Virus record (IMG/VR): IMGVR_UViG_3300008217_003711
Coordinates: 1 to 23,019 of that record
From: a virus
Length of the DNA stretch: 23,019 nt
Reading direction: 5' to 3' (one strand)
Of the stretch, positions 1-11,600 are shown one piece after another. Each line of letters begins with the position of its first letter. Positions within the stretch are counted from its first letter, which is position 1. The notes under the pieces are model-generated. The model was given only the letters and a program-made list of their open reading frames with translations, had not been told where the DNA came from and did no database searches. Both the position numbers and the translations under genes were made by a program.

Positions 1-2680
1 GATAAAAAGAATATTTATCAAGATCAGAAGCAGCAACTCCCTGAGCTACATTCCAAGTCTTTGCTAAAGAAAGATTCACAAGCCTTCCGATGAATTGTTC
101 TCTCTTTATTCCCTTTACCTCTCTTTTTAAATCCTTAGTAAGCTGTAAATCTATAACCTTTACTATATTAGCATTTAAACCCACCTTCTTAAACAATTTG
201 TCAAACTCTGCTCCCATTATAGCAGTTCTTTTATCTGGATTTGTTATCTTCTTAGTCTTTTTATTAACAACTCTCCAGAAATCTATAGCAGACTTAATCA
301 AGAATAACTGTTCATTTGCTTCAAAGCTAGCCTGTGCAGATAAATCCTCTACAATACTGGAAGCAAAAAAATCATTGAATTGAAGTACTCCTGAAGCTGT
401 TAAAATCTTATCATAAGATTCACGCTTAGATACCATAGATTTTTTCTTCTTACCACCAGAATATGAAACTACACTTACTTTTTGATTATATATACTTAAT
501 GCTTCTCTTAAATTATGAAACCCCATTTCAATACCTTTGTGAATAATAGCAGTACTGTTTTGTATAGCTGTTACAGGACTTCCTAAATAGAGTGCAGAGA
601 CAGCCTTATTCATCAGTTTCATAAATCTAAATGTCTGTTTTTTATTAGCTCCGGTAGCATGTTGATATATCTTTGTAGGCAAATTAATAGTAGGAGACAG
701 AATAGAGGCTGCTATCTGCCCTCCAGAGCCTCCTCCTTCATAAAAATTATCAAAACTCATATCTATAACACCCGGGATTCCGGCAAATGTATCAGGTCTA
801 TTTAAAACTTGTCTATAAGAATTTATAATATAATGAACTAAAGTCTCTTTCAATCCCTTAGACATACGCTTATTAGCTCTTATTTTCCTAATAGCCTTCA
901 TAAGCTCCACAACAAGCTTCCCACGCTGTACAACAGTAAAATTACGCTTTGCATATATTGAGAATATATATGGATCTGTTCTTGCATTTCTAACATCAAA
1001 CATATTTGTTATATGCTTATAATGAACCATCTCTTTATCTGTAGCTATACCTATATCTGTAACATCATCAGCAACTTGACTAAGTTTTTTTCTCATGGTT
1101 TCATGACCCCAAGCTATAGCTGCTATTAAATCATCTACTTCTTTTTCTGATACCCCCTTTTTCAATCTCTCATGGCTATCATGTATAACTTCAATGGGAA
1201 TCATCTGTGTTATAAATTTTGCATCATCATATACAATAGGAAAAGTCACACGACCTTTCTTTTCAAGCTCTTGAGGTGCATCACTTAATATTCTAAAAAG
1301 ATTATATCTGGAAAAATTTTCAAAAAGAAACTTAACATCAGCCTTAAGACTTTTTGGAATACCTTTTGTATTCCCAGATAATACAGCCTTATAAGCAACC
1401 TCTATATCAATACCCCTTATCCAATGCCCAAGCTCTTTTCTAAAGGATCTTTTAACTATTTCAATCTCATCTTGAAGAGTATCATGAACCTCATCCATAA
1501 TCTCTTTCATATCTTCCATATTCTCTGAAATAGAATCTATAGTCTCTTTATTATTTAAAGTTTCAATATTAAGCCCATTTAAATTTTTAGCTATACCGAT
1601 CCTAAACTTCATATCTTTATTTAAAGCTATTCCATCCTTATAACTCTTTTTTTCCTCACCCTTTAAATCTCCCCCCTCAAGATAACTAACTAAATCTATA
1701 GGATCTTGAAAATCAAACATAGTCTTTCCGGATTCATACTTCCTTGGAATGCCTTTTTCATCTAATACCGGTGCATATCTTTTATAAACCAATATTCTAT
1801 TTACATCCTTATCCAGAATAAACAAATTATGCATAAGTCTAACCAATATAGATTGCACTTGTTCTGCAGCATCTACATCCCCAGTTTTATCAAGCTTCTC
1901 AAGCATACTCATTGTAATACCTTCATGAGTACCACCAAACAAAGCACTCATACCATAAGCCTTCCTGCCCTTCCCACCCAAGTTTAGAGCATCCGGTCCA
2001 ACTACAGAATTAATATATGTCTGTACTTCTTCTGAATATCTTTCTATAGCCCTTACAACAGAAAAAATAGCACCGGAGGGATCAATCATAGCAACAGAAC
2101 GAGGGATTCTAAAAGCCAATCTCAGCCTTCCAAGCTTTCCATCAAGCCTAAAGGTCTTATGCTTAATCTTACCATTCTTATCAAAAGCATATGCAGGAAG
2201 AGCCATTCTGGATGTGGCAAAAAACAAATTCTTAACAGTAGATAAAGGAAGCTTATCTAAAAGAACATCTCCCTTTACAGTTGTAGACCCCTTAGTTAAA
2301 TTCATACCAGATGCAAGCAAGGCTTTATAATTAGCTGTTTTAAGTATTGCATCTCTTACTAAATCATTATTCTGAAGTATAACTACAATTCTATATATGT
2401 ATTTTAACTTCTCAAAATTGGGTTTAGATACAGACATCTTCTTCTTAGACATCTCTTTTATTAAAGCCTTATCAAAATCTATTCCATCAACAAGATTCTC
2501 TCCATAATCCTCATGCATTGCATCAGAAACAGTATTAAATAGATTCCTTACTTCATCCGTTATAGGAAAATCTTCATAAACAGATTCTAAAAACTCCTTA
2601 TCCTGAACTTTGAAATGCTTATCAGTTATCTTAAGATGCTCTTGAAAAAGATCACATTCTTTATCAGTCATTAAGGGCAT
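1..2680 (-). CDS. Second giant phage protein, C-terminus cut by window edge (at least 893 aa)
   Basis: An open frame with no stop runs from an ATG at 2680 to base 1, so the C-terminus lies outside the window. The start is supported by AAGGAG (2686-2691) five bases upstream; a second ATG three codons in is also possible. The start overlaps the end of the 3021-codon gene by 10 bases, which suggests translational coupling. The product is mostly helical and basic/acidic mixed. Residues about 370-418 are heptad-like and acidic. Residues about 640-660 are Gly-rich (EGGGSGG). Residues about 690-720 contain LGSPVTAIQNS, of a type I recall near the C-termini of very large phage virion proteins (recollection only). 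No catalytic motif was recognised. Position suggests a companion of the giant upstream protein, either a co-ejected virion protein or an RNA polymerase accessory chain. Function unknown. Confidence 0.9.
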   Translation of the reverse strand, partial: MPLMTDKECDLFQEHLKITDKHFKVQDKEFLESVYEDFPITDEVRNLFNTVSDAMHEDYGENLVDGIDFDKALIKEMSKKKMSVSKPNFEKLKYIYRIVVILQNNDLVRDAILKTANYKALLASGMNLTKGSTTVKGDVLLDKLPLSTVKNLFFATSRMALPAYAFDKNGKIKHKTFRLDGKLGRLRLAFRIPRSVAMIDPSGAIFSVVRAIERYSEEVQTYINSVVGPDALNLGGKGRKAYGMSALFGGTHEGITMSMLEKLDKTGDVDAAEQVQSILVRLMHNLFILDKDVNRILVYKRYAPVLDEKGIPRKYESGKTMFDFQDPIDLVSYLEGGDLKGEEKKSYKDGIALNKDMKFRIGIAKNLNGLNIETLNNKETIDSISENMEDMKEIMDEVHDTLQDEIEIVKRSFRKELGHWIRGIDIEVAYKAVLSGNTKGIPKSLKADVKFLFENFSRYNLFRILSDAPQELEKKGRVTFPIVYDDAKFITQMIPIEVIHDSHERLKKGVSEKEVDDLIAAIAWGHETMRKKLSQVADDVTDIGIATDKEMVHYKHITNMFDVRNARTDPYIFSIYAKRNFTVVQRGKLVVELMKAIRKIRANKRMSKGLKETLVHYIINSYRQVLNRPDTFAGIPGVIDMSFDNFYEGGGSGGQIAASILSPTINLPTKIYQHATGANKKQTFRFMKLMNKAVSALYLGSPVTAIQNSTAIIHKGIEMGFHNLREALSIYNQKVSVVSYSGGKKKKSMVSKRESYDKILTASGVLQFNDFFASSIVEDLSAQASFEANEQLFLIKSAIDFWRVVNKKTKKITNPDKRTAIMGAEFDKLFKKVGLNANIVKVIDLQLTKDLKREVKGIKREQFIGRLVNLSLAKTWNVAQGVAASDLDKYSFY

Positions 2681-5600
2681 CTTATCTCCTTAGAATCTTT
2701 ATTCATATAATCCTCATCCAAAGCTTTATCAAACTGTTTAAAGTAAATACCTGCAACATCTTGATCTAATACAGTATGTCTGGTTTTATCTACAGGCAAG
2801 GGAAATAAATCTAACCTGCTTATTCCATCATCATCATTAACCAGCCTACCATACTTCTCAAGAAAATCAATAGTTGCTAATATCTTATGCTTTTCTGAAA
2901 GATTAGCAAACTGATTTGCTTTAACCTCAATCATTCCAACCAGATGTTCTGATGTATCCCACACATCCGGAAATGCAGGTCTTCCAGACAAAGGCTTCTT
3001 CCTTTTACCCTGATCTTTGATATCAACAACTTTAAAATAATCTTTTAACATATTTACTAAACCATTAGCATAGTTTGATGATGGAAAGTTATGTTCATAT
3101 CCAATGTTCTCTTTAACATATTCTAAAGCAGTTCTATGGGCATCAAGATAAATATGATTATGATATTCAGCTATATTCTGTTTACGCATATCTTCATTCT
3201 TAAATATTTCTCCAATCTTTACAGCTGTAGATTCATTAAGATTTAAAGCATCATCTTTATAAGTTATATTAATTATATCACCATCACTACTGTCTATATT
3301 TAAAGCAAGAGCCCAGTTTTCGATTCTTGCATCTATACTTTCTTTTAGTGCTATACTCTTATCTACAAGTTGAGTAAGATTGAACTTCCCTGTTGTATCT
3401 AAAGTATTATTAATAGCATAAGTTTCGTTAGCATGAGTCCATATGCTTTTATAAATAACTGACAATGCAACTTCTTTTATATCTGACTCATATTCATCCA
3501 ACCCCTTACCATTACCAAACTCAAACAGCTTTGCAATTAAATTCCCTCTACTATAATTCCATTGAGAAAGAAGTAAGTGCTTCCCATTGTCTACTGCTGC
3601 CTGAAGATATATCCTCAACATATTATCTACAGTATGTTTCTCATTCTTCATCTCAGGAACAGTTATAATCTTATCCCCAGACCTTATAGAAAGTTTGCCT
3701 ATCTCATTTATATCTATACTCTCAAATGTATCTTGAAGTATACCATAAATAGCCTGAATTTTAGAAACCTCTGCTTGAGCATGAAAAGCCAAAGCCTCAT
3801 ATATCTTATTTCTATCAACTCTATCTAAGAGATTATATTCAACTTCATCAACATAATCTGCAATGTTAATTCCATGAACATCCTTAGTATATTCTTCTCC
3901 GGTAAAATATTCTCTTGTAGCAACTTTCATATTATCTTGAATATCTACTATATGAAGATGATCACCATCATTATCAGCCTCTTTATATAGATAGACTAAT
4001 ATAGGATTTAGTCTTACTTCATTCTTACGTCTATGTGAATCTATATCAACAATACTTAACATAGATACACCATTCTTATGAGGAATTGGAGTCCTCCCGA
4101 CATTTATCTCAGGCTTTGTATCTCTTACCCATTTTCTAACATTTTTAAAGTTATAATTCTCACCCTTATTTTCTTTTAAGAATCTACTTCTTAAGAACTT
4201 CGCATTCTTGAATGGAATTGCAGCATCAAATAACTCTAATTGCCCAGATGTATCTGGTTTAAAGCTTAAAATAGTTCCCGGAAGCCCATCAAAGTTTATA
4301 GCAGGATCTATCATCTTACTTACAACAAGACCAGAGTATTTTGCCCTATCAGAAGATGGGATTCCTGTAAGAGCTTTTATTATAGCAGGATGTCTACCAC
4401 CACCAATCTTTGCAATATTAATATAAGATGCAGACAGATTGTCTGGAAAAGATTTATTAATATTTGTAACTAAGGTTTTAATCCCTTCAGCAGATTGCAG
4501 TGATTGCACAGCATTTGTTAACACCTTATGCATTAATCCAGAGTTAATCATATTCTTTAAAATAGCTTCTTTATACTTCCTGTCTCTGATAAAGTTGAAC
4601 TGCTGTCTTAACATCTTACCCTTAGTATGCACTTGATCTGAATATTGTATTATCCCTAAAGAATCTCCAGATACTCTTATAGGAGTATTAAATACATCAT
4701 ATTTACCAGTCCTTATTTTAGCTTCATCAGGAGTCTGTATATAAGAGACATATTCTCCATCAGCAGTATATATATCTCCATCATCTCTCACTTCTGCAAT
4801 CATATTCCCATCTTCATCAAACCATTGCATACCCCTGTCAGCAAGAAATTCTAAATGCTTCTGAGCATATACATCTCCACCAATAAACTTTTCTCCAAAT
4901 ATAGCTGAAATAAGCTTCTCTTCAGCAGAAAGAGTTGTGTTGCCTGATATCTCATATCCAACTGTTTTTGCGGTGGATGCAGAAATATCAAGACCACCAA
5001 ACTTAACCAGAGAATTAAAAGCTGCCTTAGACTTAAATGTAGCCCCATCAAATCTATTCTTTATACCTACACCCGGAACATCAACCATCATATCAAAAGC
5101 ATCATTAAGCCCAAGTTTTATTTTAGTTGTTTCAGGATTTATAAACATTACCACCTCATCAGGAGCACCTTCTAATCTTATAACAGGAGTAATAGGAATC
5201 TTAAACCTCATAATAATTTTTGGAGAATCTTTAAATGTAGCATATCCGGGCATGATTCTATTCATAATCTCAAATACAGCTATCTCTTGAGCCAAGAACT
5301 CCTTATTCTTACCCATCTGACCTCTTTGCCACTTCAACTGCTTCTTGGTTATAAATCCATCTTTTTCCTGCTCTTCCCAATAAGATATATCTCCAGCCTT
5401 TTCCATATGACTATCTTTAGTATAAGCAAAAGCTATACGCATAGAATCACCTCTTATAAAGACAGGAACCAGCTTATTGTGGCTTCCACTATCAAAGTTT
5501 ATAACATCTTGAGACATCTGATGTAATTCATTTTCATTCAAGAAGTTGTATGACCACCTATATCCTGCAGTAAACTGCTTCCCACTTGGATAAGTGACAA

Positions 5601-8600
5601 CCTTCTCTTTTCCTGCATAATACTCTTTAGAAGAAAGCCATATAAGATCCTTTAAGTCCATAATATTTTCTGCAACAAATGGAAGCTCTTTAGAAGATCT
5701 TGCTACTCCAAACTCATTTCCACTTTTACTAAATTTCCCTACACTTGAATCAATAATTCTATATTTAAAAGAAATCTTACCACCCCATTGATCTGGATAC
5801 CTCTTAAAAATCTGCATATAGTTTCTATCATTAGGAAGAGACCCCTTTGGTCTATGTACATTTATCTGCTGTCTGGCAAGAAGATAAAACCTCAACATTA
5901 ACTGTTTTTCATATGTAGATATAGCAGCAGATACTACTCCGGTTAACTTAGGCTGAACATTGTCAAGCCAGTGGTCAAATCCAGCTGTGTTCATTTTTGC
6001 TGTATCAAAAAGTTTTCTCATATTCTGTGTACTTATAACAACTTTCAATGCATACATCGGAATATATTTTAACCTATTACCAGACCTCCTTGTATCTATA
6101 TTATATACACCAGTTCCTATAGATGGATCTAATATTTCTATATATGTATCATTTACTATACTTTCAACTACATTTGCATCTTCAAATACCACATCAGTTT
6201 GAATAGAGGGATTAAACTTCTTCCAGTTTATAATATCATTTTCCTCTCTATCGTCAATCCATCTCTCAAATACTTTCACCATATCCTTATTTCTACCTAT
6301 AAACTTCTTTATAGCATTAATCCATATATGAGCAGGCAGTCTATCCTCAGAAGCCTTTTTAGAGTATTCCCAAGCATTATCAAAAGCCTTAAAAAGAGTC
6401 TGTTCATCAATAGACAGAATCTCTTGATAATCTATTTGAATAGGAAGATTAGCCGGAATATCTGCAATCTCTGCATTAAAGAACATCTCTGATGCTATAT
6501 CAGCCACATCCTTATCTGTTAAAGCACCTTTAAAGAATTTCTTAAGTGCAAGTACGAATTTCCTCAGCCAAGTCCTTATACGGCTTATTAAGCCCTTATT
6601 CTTCATCTTGCCTGTATAATACTCTCCAATATACTGTACAAGCTTCTCTTCAGTCTTAAATCTTTTTATTCCTTCTTTTATAACAGGACTGTCTTTCATT
6701 AGCCTGACATAGATATGAGCATACTCATGAGGTATAGTATCAAGTGTAGCCTTCCCTTTACTCCATTCTACTGCATCTGTTAATGCTCTTCCTGCTACCT
6801 CAGATCCCTCTTCATCATATATCTCATCCACCCATTTAGCTTTAACCCAAGGAAACTGCTTCTTTAATCTCTTTTCCATAGCCCTTGCAAGCTTCTTGTT
6901 ATCTAAAGCCTTTACACCTTTTCTTGGTCTTTGGAATAGTGGTAGAGTTTTTCCGGGCTTTACTTCAGCTGGTTTAATTAATTTCTTTGTACGAACTTCT
7001 TTTTTAGTCTTAGAGTCATAGTAGCCAACCTTATCAAATCCTTTATCAACTAAATCCCATATAGGAATATCAAATAATACTTCAGGTTGATCTACATCCA
7101 TCTCCATCAATTCAAAAAGCTGATAAAGACTTACATCATCCATCTCTTTTTCAGATATAAATTCTTCAACACCACTAATACCTTCCTCTAAAGCAGACAA
7201 AGGATCTTCTCTAAATTTCTCTATTATCTTATCACCAGCATCACTAACTTTATTTATTACCCATTCTTTACCATCAAAGTAAATTATATCACCTTGAACA
7301 GGTCTTGCTTCATTAGATAATCCCCATAGCTTCTCAAACTTCCTGCTCCATTCTTTCATTCTAGGAGTTAACTTTTTCTTCTTTATCTTAGAAGTAAGTA
7401 CTCCTACTTCAGCTGGAACTTCTTTTATCGGTCTAGTCTTACGGAAGGTAAAACTAATTCTTGGCTTAGCCGATTCGCCTACAGCATGCAAGTAAGTATT
7501 TTGAAAATCACCTGCTGGTAGTTCGTAAATATCTCCTTCAGCTATCCTATGAGACTCTAGTTTTTCCCTAGTCCTTGGATTTATTATATCTATAACAGAT
7601 GTACCTCCAAGAGAAAGAACCCCAACAGAGCCGATTGTTTTATCCTCTAGCCTTAAAATATCTTCAGCATCAGAATGTGCTGGTATTCCTACACCTGCTG
7701 GCAGTTCATTTATTAAAACACTATTATAATATCCTTTGTCTAATTCTAATGCTTCCTCTATCTTTTCTTTAATCTGAGTAACAAGCTTAGGCATTTCTTT
7801 TGCTTTATGTGTGCTGCCAGTATAAATATAATCTCTTTCACCAAACCATACAGCTTTATGCCCTTTTCTAGTTGTAGTGCCTTTAGTATTTTTAATTATA
7901 TTTCTAATGCTCTCAGTAAAGCTTGTTAAATCTTTTCCTTTAATTCTTTCAATATGCTTTACACCAAGCTTGCTGACAACTGGTTTAGCATAAAGATCTG
8001 AAACAGGATCCCAAGTCTTTTTAACCGGAGCTACTTCAGCTGAAGCTTCTTTAGCTAATAGGTCTATTTTAGGAGCTTTCTGAATATTTTGATATATCCT
8101 ATTACTCTTGGTAGTACCTATATAATTCCACAATTTTTCAGGGTGAGCAGGAGACATTTGAAATAACTGTGTATCTCCAGAAGTTGTATCTTTAATCTTA
8201 ACTATACTATCAAACCTATCATCAACAGAAGGTAATTCTCCCTCAAAATATGAATCTTCAAACCGTTCTTCATAAAACTCTTTAGGAGATAGTCCAGACT
8301 TTTCAAAATCACCAAAATCCATTTCTGGAAATTCATATAAAACATCTACATCTTTTCCTTTACCTTTTTTGGCAGTACTGCCTATAAGAGTAACATTTAA
8401 AGCCCCAGATTTCTGAGATTTTAATGCGCTTGCTCTTATCTCTTCAATCTTTTCTACTTCTACTAGAGCTTCTTTAGCTTTAGGTTGCTCTGCTTTAGCT
8501 GGAGGTTTCTTTCTAGCCTTCATCTTACTTCTTCTAACTGCAGCAACTGCTTCTGGTCCAATATATTTAAGGAGTCTATCTTTCGCCATCCCTTCCAAGA

Positions 8601-11600
8601 AATCAGCTGTCCATATTTTATTAGGAATATTATCATCTATATATTTTAAAACTCTCTCTCGAAGCTCTTTATCTGGAAATACTTTAGATAATTCTTTATG
8701 AACTGCAAGTTCTTCTTCTGTAGCATCCCCCTGTTCAAAATCACCTCCAAATTCACCTGATAGAAGTTGAGTAATATCATTGTCTCTTTCAGGGTGGTCA
8801 AGCCCTACATATTCTCTCTCTCTCATGAGTTCTATAATCTTACTTCTTGTCTTCTCAGAAAGCTTAGTAACTTCTGTTGCGATCCCCCTTACTGTAAGCT
8901 TTGCTGAAGCTTTCTTCTTGGGCTTGGCTTTTTCTGTAGGTTTTTCTTTAATACCAAACAGCTTACGTATCTCCTGTCTGCCTCTTGGAGTAAGCTTTCT
9001 TGCACCTATACCAGCAAAAGACCCTGTAATCTTAGGAACTTCTGACTCTGAATACTTTTTTCCATCCCACTTATGCCACTTATTAGTCTTCATATCAAAG
9101 ACATATACAGGCTTACCCATATCTATTCCCATCTGAGTAGCCCAAGCTGTACCACCTACAACCTGACCATTAGATATTCTGGAAACTGCTATTACCTGCT
9201 CTGAATCTATGACTTGAAAATAGTTACGTCTAAGTAAATTAGCTGAAAAAGGACTTGAAGGTGGGAACCTCCTTTTTAAAGTTTTATTAGCTTTCTCAAG
9301 ATGCTTATCAGCTATACTTAATTCACCTGAATCATGCCCAACTCTTGCAGGGTTCTTCTTAGCATGACCCTCAAAAGAGTGAGCCCTAACAGTATATCCA
9401 GACTCTTCCGCAGCAATTTGAAACTCTGTATCAGCTCCATCAGCCCCCCCAGAATGAACTATAATCTCTCTGAGGGGCTTTTTAGCTTTAGGCTTCTTCT
9501 TTGGCTTGATTAATCTCCCCCAGAATTTTTTTGCTTCATGAAGATTTGCAAAGAACTGTCTTTCTTTAAGCTCTTCTGGAGACAACTCACTATCTTTTAG
9601 TTGTGTATGGCTTTTCCCATATTTTTTCTTTAATTCTTTATTAAAATTATCTAAGTCATTTGCTAAATCAAGATTCACATCTGTCCAATTATCATATGTT
9701 AGTTCATCTACAATTTCACCCATTTCTTCTTCATAATGTAAACGAGCTTCTTCAGACAAATCTTCCTGTTTAATCTTTTTATATTTTTTATCTGCAGCAA
9801 TCCAGTTTATCATTCTTTCTGCAAGACGTCTTATTTTACTTGGAGATTTCTTCTTGGGCTTCTCTCCCTCTTCTTTCACCTGTGTAACATCTCTTACAAG
9901 CTGGTCAGGAATAAACTGTTCTTGCTCCAGTTGATCGGGATCAAACTGTTCAATCTGAGTAACATCTTCAGGATATATTAAGTCTTCCTGCTGGTCTTGA
10001 ACAGGTTGTGTCTCTTGTTCAGGGAACTGTTGTACTGCTTCTTGTATAACTTCAGGCATATCCTCAAGCTGGATATTCTGTTCTGTATAAAAATCAGAAG
10101 CTATTTTAGGATCTATATCAATCTGTTCTAAAGCTTTAGGATCTTGCTCTAATGCTCTATTCAGCATTTCTGCTTCTGATATATTATCTCTACGAGCCTG
10201 TTTCCTTAGCTGATTACCTCTATACCGCTGTTTTTTATCTAACCTCTCCCCATCCATCAATACCATCTCAGCTATAATAGCCTGATCTGTCAACTTTTCA
10301 GACTTCTTTTCTTTCTCTGCCTCTGCTAATTCTTTTTCTGCATCTGTAATAGGAATACCTAGATATGTTTCTTCCTCAGCTTGTTTTCTTGCACGATAAT
10401 CCCTATCTAGTCTATTTAAGATATTTGCAAGCTCTGCATCAGCTTCTGTCGGAGCATCTGCTTTTGTTTCCTCTTCTTTTATTCTACCGGAAGCCTCTTC
10501 TGCAGTTTCTTTATCTGGCTTAAAATTGTACTTTTTACCAAGTGCATCTAAGGATGCTGAAAGAGCATTTCCCGAAACACCTGCTGCACCACCAGCAAAC
10601 ACACCCCCCCAGAAGTTTTGAGCACCCTCTTCACCCAATGCTCTATCCCATACACCTATAGATTCATCATAGCCATACTTATTTATAGTCTCACTCATCA
10701 AGAATTGAGTCCATTCAGTAAGACCTTCAGTTATAGCATTATTAAAGAAATCTTCAGTAAGGAATTTAGCTACAGGAGTTTGAGGTTTGACCTTTTTAGC
10801 TCTTAATATATGTTTATAGAACTTATCTCTGGTTGAGCCTAAGAGAGTTGGCTTTGCATCAATCCCAAGAATCTTACGACCTACTCTATTTCCAACAATA
10901 GTCTCAGGAATAGCTTGAACAGCTGCACTTACAAGAGAGTTTGCATCAGCTATCTGCATAGCCTCACCATCAGAATATCCAAGCTCCTTTAATCTCTCAA
11001 AATCTTCATGAAGCTCACTACCATAGATTCTGGCATAGTTATATGGAAGAGATGCTTTACCCCTGCTTAAAGCAAAGACACCAGCCTGACTCATTATTTC
11101 TGTTAATCCTTGACCTGTAAAGCTACCCACATCAGAAACATCCCATTTAAAAGGATTCCACCCGGCAGGGTTTTGAGATTTATATTCATAGTGAGCCTTT
11201 ATTCTGGGATTATTATCTCTCCAGCTTTCAATACGCTTTTTCCACTTCTCCCCAATAGGTTTAACTCTTTCAGCCTGCCTTCTTTTATCCTCTATATCTA
11301 TTCTATTTGCGTAGTCTTCAAAAGATTCTCCCTCCGTTGGATCAATCTCGAGTGCTACTGCTCCTGCCTTATCCCCATGCATCAGCTTATCTAAAGCTGT
11401 TTCAAGACCTTTTCCAGTTTCAAATAAACCTGTTTTAATACCAGCTCCGGCAGATTCAAAGAACCCAAGCTTATCATAGCTTTGACGGAATTTATCTTCA
11501 GCTGCAATTTTATCTATATCTGATTTAAGATCGGGGAATAAGTCTATTACGGGGGATTTAGGATTACTCTGATAATAATCCATGAAGTCGGCGGGATTTA

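Noticed and set aside
90-383. Plus-strand open frame of 97 codons
   Set aside because: It lies wholly inside the long minus-strand gene at 1-2680, has no SD, and its composition is that of an antisense shadow. The same holds for the other plus-strand frames, for example 3465-3828, 4937-5290, 8780-9136, 11110-11394 and 19862-20257.
2671-3457. Second acidic cluster (SSDGDIINI and NDDDGIS) near the giant protein C-terminus as the polymerase site
   Set aside because: These lack the flanking R-x-P-x-x-H and L-x-P elements. Only residues 2547-2596 show the full barrel pattern.
4851-5051. Minus-strand open frame of 66 codons in another frame inside the giant gene
   Set aside because: No SD and Leu-rich shadow composition, embedded in the RNA polymerase-like region. 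No reason to expect an overlapping gene.
9517-9521. Programmed frameshift at a run of five G (minus strand)
   Set aside because: Too short, with no slippery heptamer plus downstream structure and no alternative frame of useful length.
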